The notes beneath the pieces were generated by a model. The model was given only the letters and a program-made list of their open reading frames with translations. It was not told where the DNA came from and made no database searches. The position numbers and the translations under genes were made by a program. From Faecalibacterium langellae (GTDB lineage: Bacteria; Bacillota; Clostridia; Oscillospirales; Ruminococcaceae): 64,000 nt of DNA. Positions within the stretch are counted from its first letter, which is position 1. Each line of letters opens with the position of its first letter. Shown piece by piece: positions 17,591 to 25,862 of the stretch. The stretch is from positions 248,001 to 312,000 of the forward strand of contig NZ_NMTR01000021.1 of NCBI RefSeq assembly GCF_002549775.1, given 5' to 3'.

Positions 17591-18051
17591 GTCCCTTGCC
17601 TCCCGCCATGTGCTTTGCTTTGTGCCACGGCCAGCTGGTCGCAGCGTTCGTTCTCCGGGTGGCCTGCGTGGCCCTTGACCCAGACGTAGGTGATCTTGTG
17701 TCGGGCTTCCTGTTCCAGTGCCTGGGCCCAGAGGTCCGGGTTCAGGGCAGGGGAGCCGTCGGATTTTTTCCAGCCCCGGCGCTGCCAGCCTTTGGCCCAG
17801 CCCTTCTGCAGCCCGTTGATGACGTACTGGCTGTCGGAACACAGCCGCACTTCGCACGGCTCCTTGAGCTGGCGCAGCGCCTCAATGAAGGCGGTCAGCT
17901 CCATGCGGTTGTTGGTGGTGCTGTCGTCACCGCCGCTGAGCTCTTTTTCGTAGACCTTGCCGTTGAAACGATAGCGCAGCACCGCGCCCCAGCCGCCCGG
18001 GCCGGGGTTGCCGCTGCATGCGCCGTCGGTGTAAACTTCGACCTGTTTCAT
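17587..18051 (-). CDS. rnhA: Ribonuclease HI
   Basis: Cuts RNA in RNA-DNA hybrids, removing primers and R-loops. The 154-aa protein has the family length and the four acidic active-site residues Asp9 ([17 protein letters not shown]), Glu51 (NNRMELTA), Asp73 ([12 protein letters not shown]) and Asp138 (ENERCDQLA), together with His128. A basic handle region ([14 protein letters not shown]) is present. The frame is open upstream, but ATG 18051 has AAGGAG six bases before it. A promoter lies at 18081-18110. The following gene overlaps by four bases. Confidence 0.96.
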   Translation of the reverse strand: MKQVEVYTDGACSGNPGPGGWGAVLRYRFNGKVYEKELSGGDDSTTNNRMELTAFIEALRQLKEPCEVRLCSDSQYVINGLQKGWAKGWQRRGWKKSDGSPALNPDLWAQALEQEARHKITYVWVKGHAGHPENERCDQLAVAQSKAHGGRQGT

Positions 18052-18080
18052 GCGGTTCTCCTTATCATAGGTAGTGCTTC

Positions 18081-18110
18081 TATTTAGCGCCATTTTCGCC
18101 GTTCTGTCAA
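18081..18110 (-). promoter_or_regulatory. Promoter of rnhA
   Basis: Minus-strand TTGACA (18105-18110), 18 bases, TAAATA (18081-18086). It is divergent from the RNase J promoter about 40 bases away. Confidence 0.65.
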
Positions 18111-18152
18111 GAGCCAATGCATACTTCGGCCCGGTTCTGCCAAACCTTGGAA

Positions 18153-18181
18153 TTGACAAAAACGCCGGGAAATACTATACT
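18153..18181 (+). promoter_or_regulatory. Promoter of the RNase J operon
   Basis: Perfect TTGACA (18153-18158), exactly 17 bases, TATACT (18176-18181). Confidence 0.85.
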
Positions 18182-18187
18182 TATCCT

Positions 18188-18452
18188 AACAAAATACGTA
18201 TAGGGGCGCACCATAGGCGTGTGCCCGGGCGTTCCACAGAAAAGCCACGGTCGCATCGAACAGATGGACCCATCTGGCACAAAGGATTCTTACGGAACAG
18301 ACAGCGGTGTACAAAAATCACGCTGACAGGAAAATTCTATACGGTGCATCCAACGGAAGCCGATGCGAACATCCAAGGTGCTTCCCCTGCACAGCGCGGC
18401 TGCTCCCGGTTTGAGGGAACGGCCTGCGCTGCAATGATTTTTGGAGGTCAGA
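18188..18452 (+). other. Long 5' leader of the RNase J gene
   Basis: About 265 bases lie between the predicted start site and the RNase J ATG without a convincing gene. Several short inverted repeats are visible, for example GATGGACCCATC near 18262. No riboswitch class is recognisable. Long leaders are a known route of self-regulation for RNase genes, so feedback on its own mRNA is possible but unproven. Confidence 0.5.
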
Positions 18453-20273
18453 ATGGCACAGTCAAAAGAAAATACGAACGTTACCCCGCGCGGCAAGGCA
18501 GCAGCCAGCCAGAACGCAGGTGCACCCACCGCACAGGCAGGCGAAAAGCGCCCCCGCACCACCCGCCGCCCTTATTATAACCGCCGCCGCCGTCCGCAGC
18601 AGCCCAAAGAGGCCGCTGTGCCCATCCACATCTATCCGCTGGGCGGCCTGGGCGAAGTGGGCAAGAACATGACCGTTTACGAGTGCAACGGCGATATGAT
18701 CATCGTGGACTGCGGTCTGGTCTTCCCGGACAGCGACATGTACGGCGTGGACATGGTCATCCCGGACTTCACCTTCGTGGTGCAGAACAAGGATAAGATC
18801 AAGGGCCTGCTCATTACCCACGGCCACGAGGACCACATTGGCAGTATCCCGTATCTGCTGCAGAAGATCGACCTGCCCATCTATGGCACCCGCCTGACCT
18901 GCGGCCTCATCAAAAACAAGCTGGAGGAGTTCGGTTTGGCGGGCCGCACCAAGTTCGTGGAGATCACCCCGAAGCAGAAGATCAAGCTGGGCTGCTTTAC
19001 CATCGAGCCCATCCATGTGAATCACTCCATCCCGGACGCGGTGGCCTTTGCCATCGACAGCCCGGCGGGCACCATCATCCAGACCGGCGACTTCAAAATT
19101 GACTATACCCCGCTGGCCTGCGGCGTCACCGACCTGTCCACCCTGGCAGAGTACGGCCAGCGCGGCGTGCTGGCCCTGCTGAGCGACTCCACCAACGCGG
19201 AGCGCCCGGGCTTTACCGCCACCGAGCAGAAGGTTGCCGCCGGTGTGCGCAGCCTGTTTGCCCGCGCCCGCAACAAGCGCATCATCATTGCCACGTTCGC
19301 TTCCAACATCTACCGTGTGCAGCAGATCATTGATCTGGCCGTGGAGGATGGCCGCAAGGTGGCCTTCAGCGGCCGCAGCATGGTGAACAACACCGCCATG
19401 GCGCAGGAGCTGGGCTATATGCACATCCCGGAGGGCACCCTCATCAGCGTGGATGAACTCAACCAGTACCCGCCGGAGCAGGTGGTGCTCATCACCACCG
19501 GCAGCCAGGGCGAGCCCCTGAGCGCCCTTTCCCGCATGGCGTCCTGCAGCCACCGTCAGGTGCGCGTGGGCCCCGGCGATTTCATTATCATTTCTGCAAA
19601 CCCCATCCCCGGCAACGAAAAGAGCGTGACCAAGATCGTGAACGGTCTGCTGCTGCTGGGCGCAGAGGTCATTTATGAGAGCATGTACGATGTGCACGTC
19701 TCCGGCCATGCCTGCCAGGAGGAGCAGAAGCTGATGCTCACCCTGACCAAACCCAAGTATTTCCTGCCGGTGCACGGCGAGTACAAGCAGCTGAAAAAGC
19801 ACGCCCTCACCGCCGCAAGCCTCGGCATCCCCACCAGCAACATCCTGATCGCTGAGAACGGCTCCAACGTTATCCTCAGCCAGGACGAGATGAAGCTGGG
19901 TGAGCCGGTCACCGCCGGTGCCGTCATGGTGGACGGCCTGGGCGTGGGCGACGTGGGCAATGTGGTCCTGCGGGACCGCAAGCACCTCTCGGAAGACGGC
20001 CTGGTCATCATCGTGGCCACCGTGGACAGCAAGAGCGGCAAGGTGCTGGCCGGGCCGGACCTCGTCAGCCGCGGCTTTGTGTATGTGCGCGAGAACGAAA
20101 GCCTGATGGACGGTGCCCAGAGCATCGTGGAAAACGCGCTGCAGCGCTGCGTGGACGAGAACGTCCGCGACTGGAACAGCGTCAAGACCCGTGTGCGGGA
20201 AGCGCTGAGCAGCTATATCTATCGGCGCACCAAGCGCAGCCCGATGATCCTCCCCATCCTGATGGAGGTCTGA
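18453..20273 (+). CDS. rnj: Ribonuclease J
   Basis: Metallo-beta-lactamase RNase with 5'-3' exonuclease and endonuclease activity, central to mRNA decay and rRNA maturation in Firmicutes. The zinc motif HGHEDH sits at residues 123-128, and the beta-CASP domain and C-terminal domain are full length (606 aa). The first 52 residues are a disordered, very basic extension (TTRRPYYNRRRRPQQ) beyond the usual start, probably RNA binding. I prefer ATG 18453 with GGAGG five bases upstream over an earlier in-frame TTG that sits on the ribosome site. The next gene, GdpP, starts 46 bases later and is likely co-transcribed. Confidence 0.95.
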   Translation: MAQSKENTNVTPRGKAAASQNAGAPTAQAGEKRPRTTRRPYYNRRRRPQQPKEAAVPIHIYPLGGLGEVGKNMTVYECNGDMIIVDCGLVFPDSDMYGVDMVIPDFTFVVQNKDKIKGLLITHGHEDHIGSIPYLLQKIDLPIYGTRLTCGLIKNKLEEFGLAGRTKFVEITPKQKIKLGCFTIEPIHVNHSIPDAVAFAIDSPAGTIIQTGDFKIDYTPLACGVTDLSTLAEYGQRGVLALLSDSTNAERPGFTATEQKVAAGVRSLFARARNKRIIIATFASNIYRVQQIIDLAVEDGRKVAFSGRSMVNNTAMAQELGYMHIPEGTLISVDELNQYPPEQVVLITTGSQGEPLSALSRMASCSHRQVRVGPGDFIIISANPIPGNEKSVTKIVNGLLLLGAEVIYESMYDVHVSGHACQEEQKLMLTLTKPKYFLPVHGEYKQLKKHALTAASLGIPTSNILIAENGSNVILSQDEMKLGEPVTAGAVMVDGLGVGDVGNVVLRDRKHLSEDGLVIIVATVDSKSGKVLAGPDLVSRGFVYVRENESLMDGAQSIVENALQRCVDENVRDWNSVKTRVREALSSYIYRRTKRSPMILPILMEV

Positions 20274-20319
20274 GCCGGGCACACTGCCGCGGGAAATGCG
20301 GCGGAAGGCAGGAGATTTG

Positions 20320-22299
20320 ATGAAACAGAAACCGAGATGGACCCTCGAGATGCTCACGGCCAGCCTGGCGGTGCTGTGCGGCCTGCTGGTGCTGGTGCTG
20401 CTGGTGCAGCGCCCGACGGCGTGGCCGGTGCTGGCAGCGCTGGTGGTGCTGTGGGGCATCTGCATGGTGGTGTTCCGTTACCAGCTGCGCCGGTGGACGG
20501 CACGGTGGATGAGCGGCACAGGGTTTGAAAAATCAAAGGTGCAGTTCAGCCTGGAGCCGCTTTCGCAGCCGGCGGCGCTGCTTTCCGGCGAGACGGTGCT
20601 GTGGTACAACGCCCAGTTCCGCGACCGGCTGCTGCGCGGGCAGGATGTGCTGGTGAGCCGGGTGCAGAAGGTGCTGCCCGGGCTGGACCTGCAGCAGTGC
20701 CGCACCCAGGAGGGCCAGCTGCTGACCCTGGCGGAGGGCATGTGGAGCGCCCACAGCTCCACCGTGCCCGGCAACGCCGAGAGCATGACCCTTGTGGTGC
20801 TGAACGAGGAGACCGCCCTGCGGAAGATCGAGGCGGAATATAAAGCCAGCCGCCCGGGCTATCTGGTCTTTCTGGTGGACGGCTACGACGACGTGTTCGG
20901 CGACATGCTGGACAGTGAGCGTGCCCGCCTGCTGGAGGGCATCAACCGCACGCTGGAGGATATGATCGGCCGGGGCAGCGGCTTTTTGCGCCGGGTGGCC
21001 AGCGGCCGCTACATCGCCGTGGTGGAAGAACGCCAGATGGAGCAGTTCGCCAAGCGCGGCTATGATGTGCTGGATAAAATTCGTGCGCTGGACCCCAGTG
21101 TGAACCTTTCGCTTTCCATCGGCATCGGCCGCGGGGCCAAGACCCTGCGGGAAGCGCAGGATATGGCCGTGCAGGCGCTGGACATGGCCCAGGGCCGCGG
21201 CGGCGACCAGGCCGCCGAGATGACGCCGGACGGCTTCACCTTCTACGGCGGCGTGAGCCACGGCGTGGAAAAACGCAGCAAGGTGCGCAGCCGCATCGTG
21301 GCCGACCAGCTGGTCAAGCTCATCAAGGAAGCAGACCATGTGGTCATCATGGGCCACCGCATGAGCGATCTGGACGCCATTGGTGCCGCCGAGGGCGTAT
21401 TGCGCATCTGCAAGATCTGCGATGTCCCGGCGGTGATCGCCGTCAAACGGGACGCCACACTGGCGGGCAGCCTGATCGACGCGCTATGCCGCGCGGGCCA
21501 GAGGGACGACTTCATTGACCCGAAAGAGGCGCTGCCCATCATCTCCAAGCAGACCTTGTGCGTTGTGGTGGATACATACCAGGTGGGCCTTGTGGAGAGC
21601 AAGGAAATTCTGGAAAAATGCGGCAAGGTGGCCGTCATCGACCACCACCGCAAGGGCGTGGGCTATATTGAAAACCCCGCGCTGGTCTGCCACGAGCCCT
21701 ATTCCTCCTCGGCCAGTGAGCTGGTCACCGAGCTTTTGCAGTACGTCGGCGACCGCGACGACAAGCCCAACCGGGTGGAGGCCGAGGGCCTGCTCTCCGG
21801 CATCATGCTGGACACCCAGGACTTCACCCTGCACACCGGTGTGCGCACCTTTGAAGCGGCCGCAGCCCTGCGCCGTTATGGTGCCGAGACCGAGCGGGTG
21901 CGCCAGCTGTTCGATGTGACCATGACGGAGTACAACACCAAGGCCGACCTTGTGGAAAAGGCACAGATGTACAAAAACTGCGCCATCTCCGTGGGCGGCG
22001 AGATCGCCCCGGAAGCCCGTGTGGCCATTGCGCAGGCCGCCAACGACCTGCTGCGCATCCAGGGCGTGGACGCCAGCTTTGTGGCCGTGCAGGTGAGCGG
22101 AGGCGTGAACATTTCGGCCCGCAGCCTGGGCGCGGTGAACGTGCAGGTGATCATGGAGAGCCTGGGCGGCGGCGGCCATCAGACCATGGCGGCGGCTCAG
22201 CTCAAGCATATCACGCCGGAAGCGGTCCGCTCCCGCATCGAGACGGCCATCGACAACTACTGGGCATCGCAGAAAAAGAGCAGTGCCGCAGAAAAATGA
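20320..22299 (+). CDS. gdpP: GdpP-type cyclic-di-AMP phosphodiesterase (DHH-DHHA1)
   Basis: Membrane enzyme that hydrolyses c-di-AMP to pApA. Two N-terminal membrane segments (about 10-31 and 34-53) precede a PAS-like region, then a GGDEF-like domain that has lost the GGDEF residues (about 170-300), as is normal in this family. The DHH domain carries GHRMSDLD (345-352), VVDT with Asp418, and DHH (441-443); the DHHA1 domain ends with GGGHQ. All metal ligands look intact. ATG 20320 follows AGGAG by five bases; 659 aa. In Bacillus the order is gdpP-rplI-dnaC; here UDP-galactopyranose mutase and repeat DNA intervene. Confidence 0.94.
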   Translation: MKQKPRWTLEMLTASLAVLCGLLVLVLLVQRPTAWPVLAALVVLWGICMVVFRYQLRRWTARWMSGTGFEKSKVQFSLEPLSQPAALLSGETVLWYNAQFRDRLLRGQDVLVSRVQKVLPGLDLQQCRTQEGQLLTLAEGMWSAHSSTVPGNAESMTLVVLNEETALRKIEAEYKASRPGYLVFLVDGYDDVFGDMLDSERARLLEGINRTLEDMIGRGSGFLRRVASGRYIAVVEERQMEQFAKRGYDVLDKIRALDPSVNLSLSIGIGRGAKTLREAQDMAVQALDMAQGRGGDQAAEMTPDGFTFYGGVSHGVEKRSKVRSRIVADQLVKLIKEADHVVIMGHRMSDLDAIGAAEGVLRICKICDVPAVIAVKRDATLAGSLIDALCRAGQRDDFIDPKEALPIISKQTLCVVVDTYQVGLVESKEILEKCGKVAVIDHHRKGVGYIENPALVCHEPYSSSASELVTELLQYVGDRDDKPNRVEAEGLLSGIMLDTQDFTLHTGVRTFEAAAALRRYGAETERVRQLFDVTMTEYNTKADLVEKAQMYKNCAISVGGEIAPEARVAIAQAANDLLRIQGVDASFVAVQVSGGVNISARSLGAVNVQVIMESLGGGGHQTMAAAQLKHITPEAVRSRIETAIDNYWASQKKSSAAEK

Positions 22300-22317
22300 C
22301 AGGGAAAGGTTCTTTTT

Positions 22318-23421
22318 ATGAAGCAGTATGATTATCTGATCGTTGGTGCAGGCCTGTACGGCGCTGTGTTCGCCCACGAAGCCAAGAAGGCGGGCAAAAA
22401 GTGCCTGGTCATCGACAAGCGCAGCCACATTGCGGGCAACATCTACACCGAGCCGGTGGAGGGCATCAATGTGCACCGCTACGGCGCGCATATCTTCCAC
22501 ACCAACAACAAGGCTGTGTGGCAGTATGTGAACCAGTTTGCCGAGTTCAACCGCTACACCAACAGCCCGGTGGCAAACTACCACGGCGAAATTTACAACC
22601 TGCCCTTCAACATGAACACCTTCAACAAGATGTGGGGCGTGGTGACCCCTGCCGAGGCCAAGGCCAAGATCGAGCAGCAGAAGGCAGAGGCCGGTATCAC
22701 CGACCCGCAGAACCTTGAGGAACAGGCCATCAGCCTTGTGGGCACCGATATCTACGAAAAGCTCATCAAGGGCTATACCGGCAAACAGTGGGGCCGCCCC
22801 TGCACCGAGCTGCCGGCCTTCATCATCAAGCGCCTGCCGGTGCGCTTCACCTACGACGACAACTACTTCAACGCCCTGTATCAGGGCATCCCCAACGGCG
22901 GCTATACCGCCATGGTGGAAAAGATGCTGGACGGCACCGAAGTGCGCCTGAACATGGACTATCTGGCCGACCGCGACGCGCTGAACGCACTGGCCGAAAA
23001 GGTGGTCTACACCGGCCCCGTGGACGCTTACTTTGACTACAAGCTGGGTGCTCTGCAGTACCGCAGTGTCCACTTTGAGACCGAGGTGCTGGACACCGAC
23101 AACTATCAGGGCAACGCGGTGGTGAACTACACCGACGCCGAGACCCCCTACACCCGCATCATCGAGCACAAGCACTTCGAGTTCGGCACCCAGCCCAAAA
23201 CGGTCATCAGCCGCGAGTACAGCGCTGAGTGGAAGAAGGGCGACGAGCCGTACTACCCCGTCAACGACGAGAAGAACGGTGCTCTGTACGCCGCGTACAA
23301 GAAGCTGGCCGACGCCGAGCCGGGCGTCATCTTTGGCGGCCGTCTGGGCGAGTACAAGTACTACGATATGGACAAGGTCATTGAGGTGGCGCTGGACGTG
23401 GCGGCAAAGGAACTGGCGTAA
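22318..23421 (+). CDS. glf: UDP-galactopyranose mutase
   Basis: FAD enzyme converting UDP-galactopyranose to UDP-galactofuranose, the precursor of galactofuranose-containing glycans. The 367-aa protein has the N-terminal FAD fold (DYLIVGAGLYGAVFAHEAKK), HIAGNIYTE, YGAHIFHT with the FAD-contacting His, the GYTGKQWG motif and a C-terminal GRLGEYKYYDMD. ATG 22318, 18 bases after gdpP, with AGGGAAAGG upstream. No other galactofuran genes lie nearby, so this looks like an insertion into the conserved gdpP-rplI neighbourhood. Its presence suggests a surface polysaccharide containing galactofuranose. Confidence 0.95.
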   Translation: MKQYDYLIVGAGLYGAVFAHEAKKAGKKCLVIDKRSHIAGNIYTEPVEGINVHRYGAHIFHTNNKAVWQYVNQFAEFNRYTNSPVANYHGEIYNLPFNMNTFNKMWGVVTPAEAKAKIEQQKAEAGITDPQNLEEQAISLVGTDIYEKLIKGYTGKQWGRPCTELPAFIIKRLPVRFTYDDNYFNALYQGIPNGGYTAMVEKMLDGTEVRLNMDYLADRDALNALAEKVVYTGPVDAYFDYKLGALQYRSVHFETEVLDTDNYQGNAVVNYTDAETPYTRIIEHKHFEFGTQPKTVISREYSAEWKKGDEPYYPVNDEKNGALYAAYKKLADAEPGVIFGGRLGEYKYYDMDKVIEVALDVAAKELA

Positions 23422-23845
23422 ACGCTTCCCGGGCAGGATGTGGTCGTGTGGGGGCAGGCTTTTTTGCCTTTTGCAAGAAGCCTCTCCGCCGGATACGTTC
23501 TCTTTTGCGTGCCAAAAGAGAACCAGAAAAGCACCCGCTACTTTCGAGGCGCGGGAGGCACGAATTAAGGGCTGCACGCCCTTAATAATCCCAAAGCAGT
23601 TGGGCTCCATACAAAAAATCCAAGTCGCTGCGCTAAAGGATTTTTTGTGTTGCGCCGATTTAAAGTCGCTGCGCGACGACCGCAGGCCGACAGCAACATA
23701 TGCCGTTTGCCGTTACGACCCCTCCTGTGAAAAAGTAAATCAGAAAAATCCGCAGATTTTTCTGATTTACAAATTAAAAATAAAATTTCCGCTGAATATG
23801 GCCAGAGCGGAGCGGCGGCCATTTTAAATGGTCAGGCGCTTCCTC
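23422..23845. repeat. Gene-free region built of palindromic intergenic repeats
   Basis: No gene is supported here. Several hairpins follow one another: arms TTCTCTTTTG and CAAAAGAGAA (23498-23522), TTAAGGGC and GCCCTTAA (23566-23586), AAAAAATCC paired with GGATTTTTT (about 23615-23646), a GTCGC/GCGAC hairpin near 23670, and the conserved hairpin at 23735-23770. The area looks like accumulated repeat elements rather than a decayed gene; one hairpin may terminate glf. Confidence 0.7.
23735..23770 (+). repeat. Conserved hairpin repeat, copy 1
   Basis: A perfect 16-bp stem with a CGCA loop. The inner 24 bases (23741-23764) are identical to the copy at 57805-57840. The outer six pairs differ in sequence but remain fully paired (GTAAAT/ATTTAC here). 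Preceded in both copies by GTGAAAAAG. Confidence 0.9.
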
Positions 23846-23874
23846 TTGCTCAAAAGCGGCAAATGCGCTATACT
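23846..23874 (+). promoter_or_regulatory. Promoter of rplI
   Basis: TTGCTC (23846-23851), 17 bases, TATACT (23869-23874), about 45 bases before the predicted rplI ATG. Confidence 0.7.
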
Positions 23875-23925
23875 ATAAACACAACAACTGCACCGGTTTT
23901 CCGGTGAGAAGTGAGGGATAACATC

Positions 23926-24381
23926 ATGAAAGTGATTCTCAAGCAGGATATCAAGGGCATTGGCAAGAAGGACGAGATCCATGAGGTCTCGGACGGCTAC
24001 GCCCGCAACTATCTGTTCCCGCGCAAGCTGGCTGCTGTGGCAGATGCCAGCGCTGTGAATGTCGCCCGCAGCAAGGAAGCTGCTGCCGATTTCCACGAGG
24101 CCGAGACCGTGGCCGCTGCCAAGGCTCTGGCTGCAAAGATCGAGGGCAAGACCGTGACCATCAAGGCCAAGGGCGGTGCCTCCGGCCGCCTGCATGGCAA
24201 GGTCACCGGCAAGGAAGTTGCCGAAGCTCTGGCTGTGCTGGCCGGTGCTCCCATCGACAAAAAGAAGATCGAGCTGGAGACCAAGGACATCAAGGATGCC
24301 GGCGTGTTCAACGGCAAGGTCCGTCTGCACGTTGGTGTGGTCGCTTCTTTCAAGATCATGGTGGAAGTGGAACAGGCCTGA
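23926..24381 (+). CDS. rplI: 50S ribosomal protein L9
   Basis: Large-subunit protein bound to 23S rRNA near the L1 stalk. The 151-aa length is typical. The N-terminal signature [18 protein letters not shown], the conserved [14 protein letters not shown], a long central helix rich in Ala and Glu, and a C-terminal domain ending in [16 protein letters not shown] are all present. ATG 23926 has GAGGG eight bases upstream. Its own promoter and a terminator at 24396-24424 make it a single-gene unit upstream of dnaB. Confidence 0.97.
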   Translation: MKVILKQDIKGIGKKDEIHEVSDGYARNYLFPRKLAAVADASAVNVARSKEAAADFHEAETVAAAKALAAKIEGKTVTIKAKGGASGRLHGKVTGKEVAEALAVLAGAPIDKKKIELETKDIKDAGVFNGKVRLHVGVVASFKIMVEVEQA

Positions 24382-24395
24382 TCTATGTGCCATCT

Positions 24396-24424
24396 GCGCC
24401 CCCTCAAAGCAGGGGGCGCTTTTT
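24396..24424 (+). terminator. Intrinsic terminator of rplI
   Basis: GCGCCCCC (24396-24403) pairs with GGGGGCGC (24412-24419), followed by TTTTT. Confidence 0.9.
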
Positions 24425-24461
24425 GGCTTTTCAGCGAAATGATGCAAAAGGATAAACTACC

Positions 24462-25862
24462 ATGCCGAACGAACGACGTTATTCCAATGAACTGAATCTG
24501 GAGAGTGTGGGCATCAACCTGCCCTACAACATGCAGGCGGAGCAGAGCGTGCTGGGCGCGGTGCTGCTCAAGCCGGAAACGCTGACCGATCTGGTGGAGA
24601 TCATCAAGCCGGAAATGTTCTACACCCGGCAGAATGCGCAGATCTGGTCGGAGATGCTGCGCCTGTTCACCAGCGACCAGACCATCGACTTTGTTACCCT
24701 GCTGGACGCCGTCATCTCGGACGGCGTATTTGCCAGCGCCGACGAAGCAAAAGTGTACCTGACCGGCCTTGCCGAGACGGTGCCAAGCATCTCCAACGTG
24801 AAGGCCTATGCCCAGATCGTGCAGGAGAAATATCTGGTGCGCCAGCTGATGGGCGTGGCGAAGGACATCCTGCAGGACGCGGGCGATGAGCCGGACGCAG
24901 ACCTTCTGCTGGAAAACGCCGAACAGCGCATCTATGAAATTCGCTCCGGCCGTGATTCCAGCGCCCTGACGCCGCTTTCTTCCAGCATGGTGGAAACGCT
25001 GACGAATCTGCAGAAAATCAGCGGCCCGGATGCCGACAAGTACAAAGGCATCCCCACCGGCTTCCGCCTGCTGGACACGGTGCTCACCGGCCTTGGCCGC
25101 GGCGACCTGATCATTCTGGCAGCCCGCCCCGGCATGGGCAAGACCAGTTTCGCGCTGAACATCGCCACCCGCGTGGCCATGCAGCAAAAGGTGCCCGTGG
25201 CCATCTTCAGCCTCGAAATGACCAAGGAACAGCTGACGAACCGTATCCTCTCGGCAGAAGCCGGCATCGACAGTCAGGCGTTCCGCACCGGTGCCCTGCG
25301 GGCTGAGGACTGGGAGTATCTGGCCCTCGCCACCGAAAAACTGCACGATGCACCAATCTATATGGACGACACCTCCGGCATCACCATCACCGAGATGAAG
25401 GCGAAGATCCGCCGGGTGAATCAGGACCCCTCCCGCCCCAACGTGGGCCTGATCGTCATCGACTATCTGCAGCTGATGACCACCGGCCAGCGCAGCGAGA
25501 ACCGCGTGCAGGAGATCAGCTCCATCACCCGAAACCTCAAGATCATGGCCAAGGAAATGAATGTGCCCATCATCGCGCTTTCCCAGCTGTCCCGTGCGGT
25601 GGAAAAGCAGGGCAACAACTCCAGCCACCGGCCCCAGCTGTCCGACCTGCGCGACTCCGGTTCCATCGAGCAGGACGCCGACTGCGTTCTGTTCCTGTAC
25701 CGCGATTCCTACTACGCCAGCCAGAACCCGGATGGTGCCGAGGTGGATGCCGATACCGCCGAGTGCATCGTGGCCAAAAACCGCCACGGCGAGACCAGCA
25801 CGGTGCCGCTGGGCTGGGATGGTGCCCACACCCGCTTTATGGATGTGGACTTCAAACGCTGA
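24462..25862 (+). CDS. dnaB: Replicative DNA helicase DnaB
   Basis: Hexameric helicase that unwinds DNA at the replication fork and binds primase. The N-terminal helical domain opens with NMQAEQSVLGAVLL. The RecA-like domain carries Walker A ARPGMGKTS with Lys227, IFSLEM, the Walker B region VGLIVIDYLQLM and the SQLSRAVE/LSDLRDSGSIEQDAD motifs. 466 aa, normal length, no intein. ATG 24462 has AAAGGA upstream. The last base of its TGA is the first base of the tilS ATG, so tilS is translationally coupled. Confidence 0.97.
   Translation: MPNERRYSNELNLESVGINLPYNMQAEQSVLGAVLLKPETLTDLVEIIKPEMFYTRQNAQIWSEMLRLFTSDQTIDFVTLLDAVISDGVFASADEAKVYLTGLAETVPSISNVKAYAQIVQEKYLVRQLMGVAKDILQDAGDEPDADLLLENAEQRIYEIRSGRDSSALTPLSSSMVETLTNLQKISGPDADKYKGIPTGFRLLDTVLTGLGRGDLIILAARPGMGKTSFALNIATRVAMQQKVPVAIFSLEMTKEQLTNRILSAEAGIDSQAFRTGALRAEDWEYLALATEKLHDAPIYMDDTSGITITEMKAKIRRVNQDPSRPNVGLIVIDYLQLMTTGQRSENRVQEISSITRNLKIMAKEMNVPIIALSQLSRAVEKQGNNSSHRPQLSDLRDSGSIEQDADCVLFLYRDSYYASQNPDGAEVDADTAECIVAKNRHGETSTVPLGWDGAHTRFMDVDFKR

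Noticed and set aside
23422-23845. Possible CRISPR array or decayed gene in the gene-free region.
   Set aside because: The palindromes differ from one another and are not regularly spaced, there are no cas genes, and no frame shows protein similarity.
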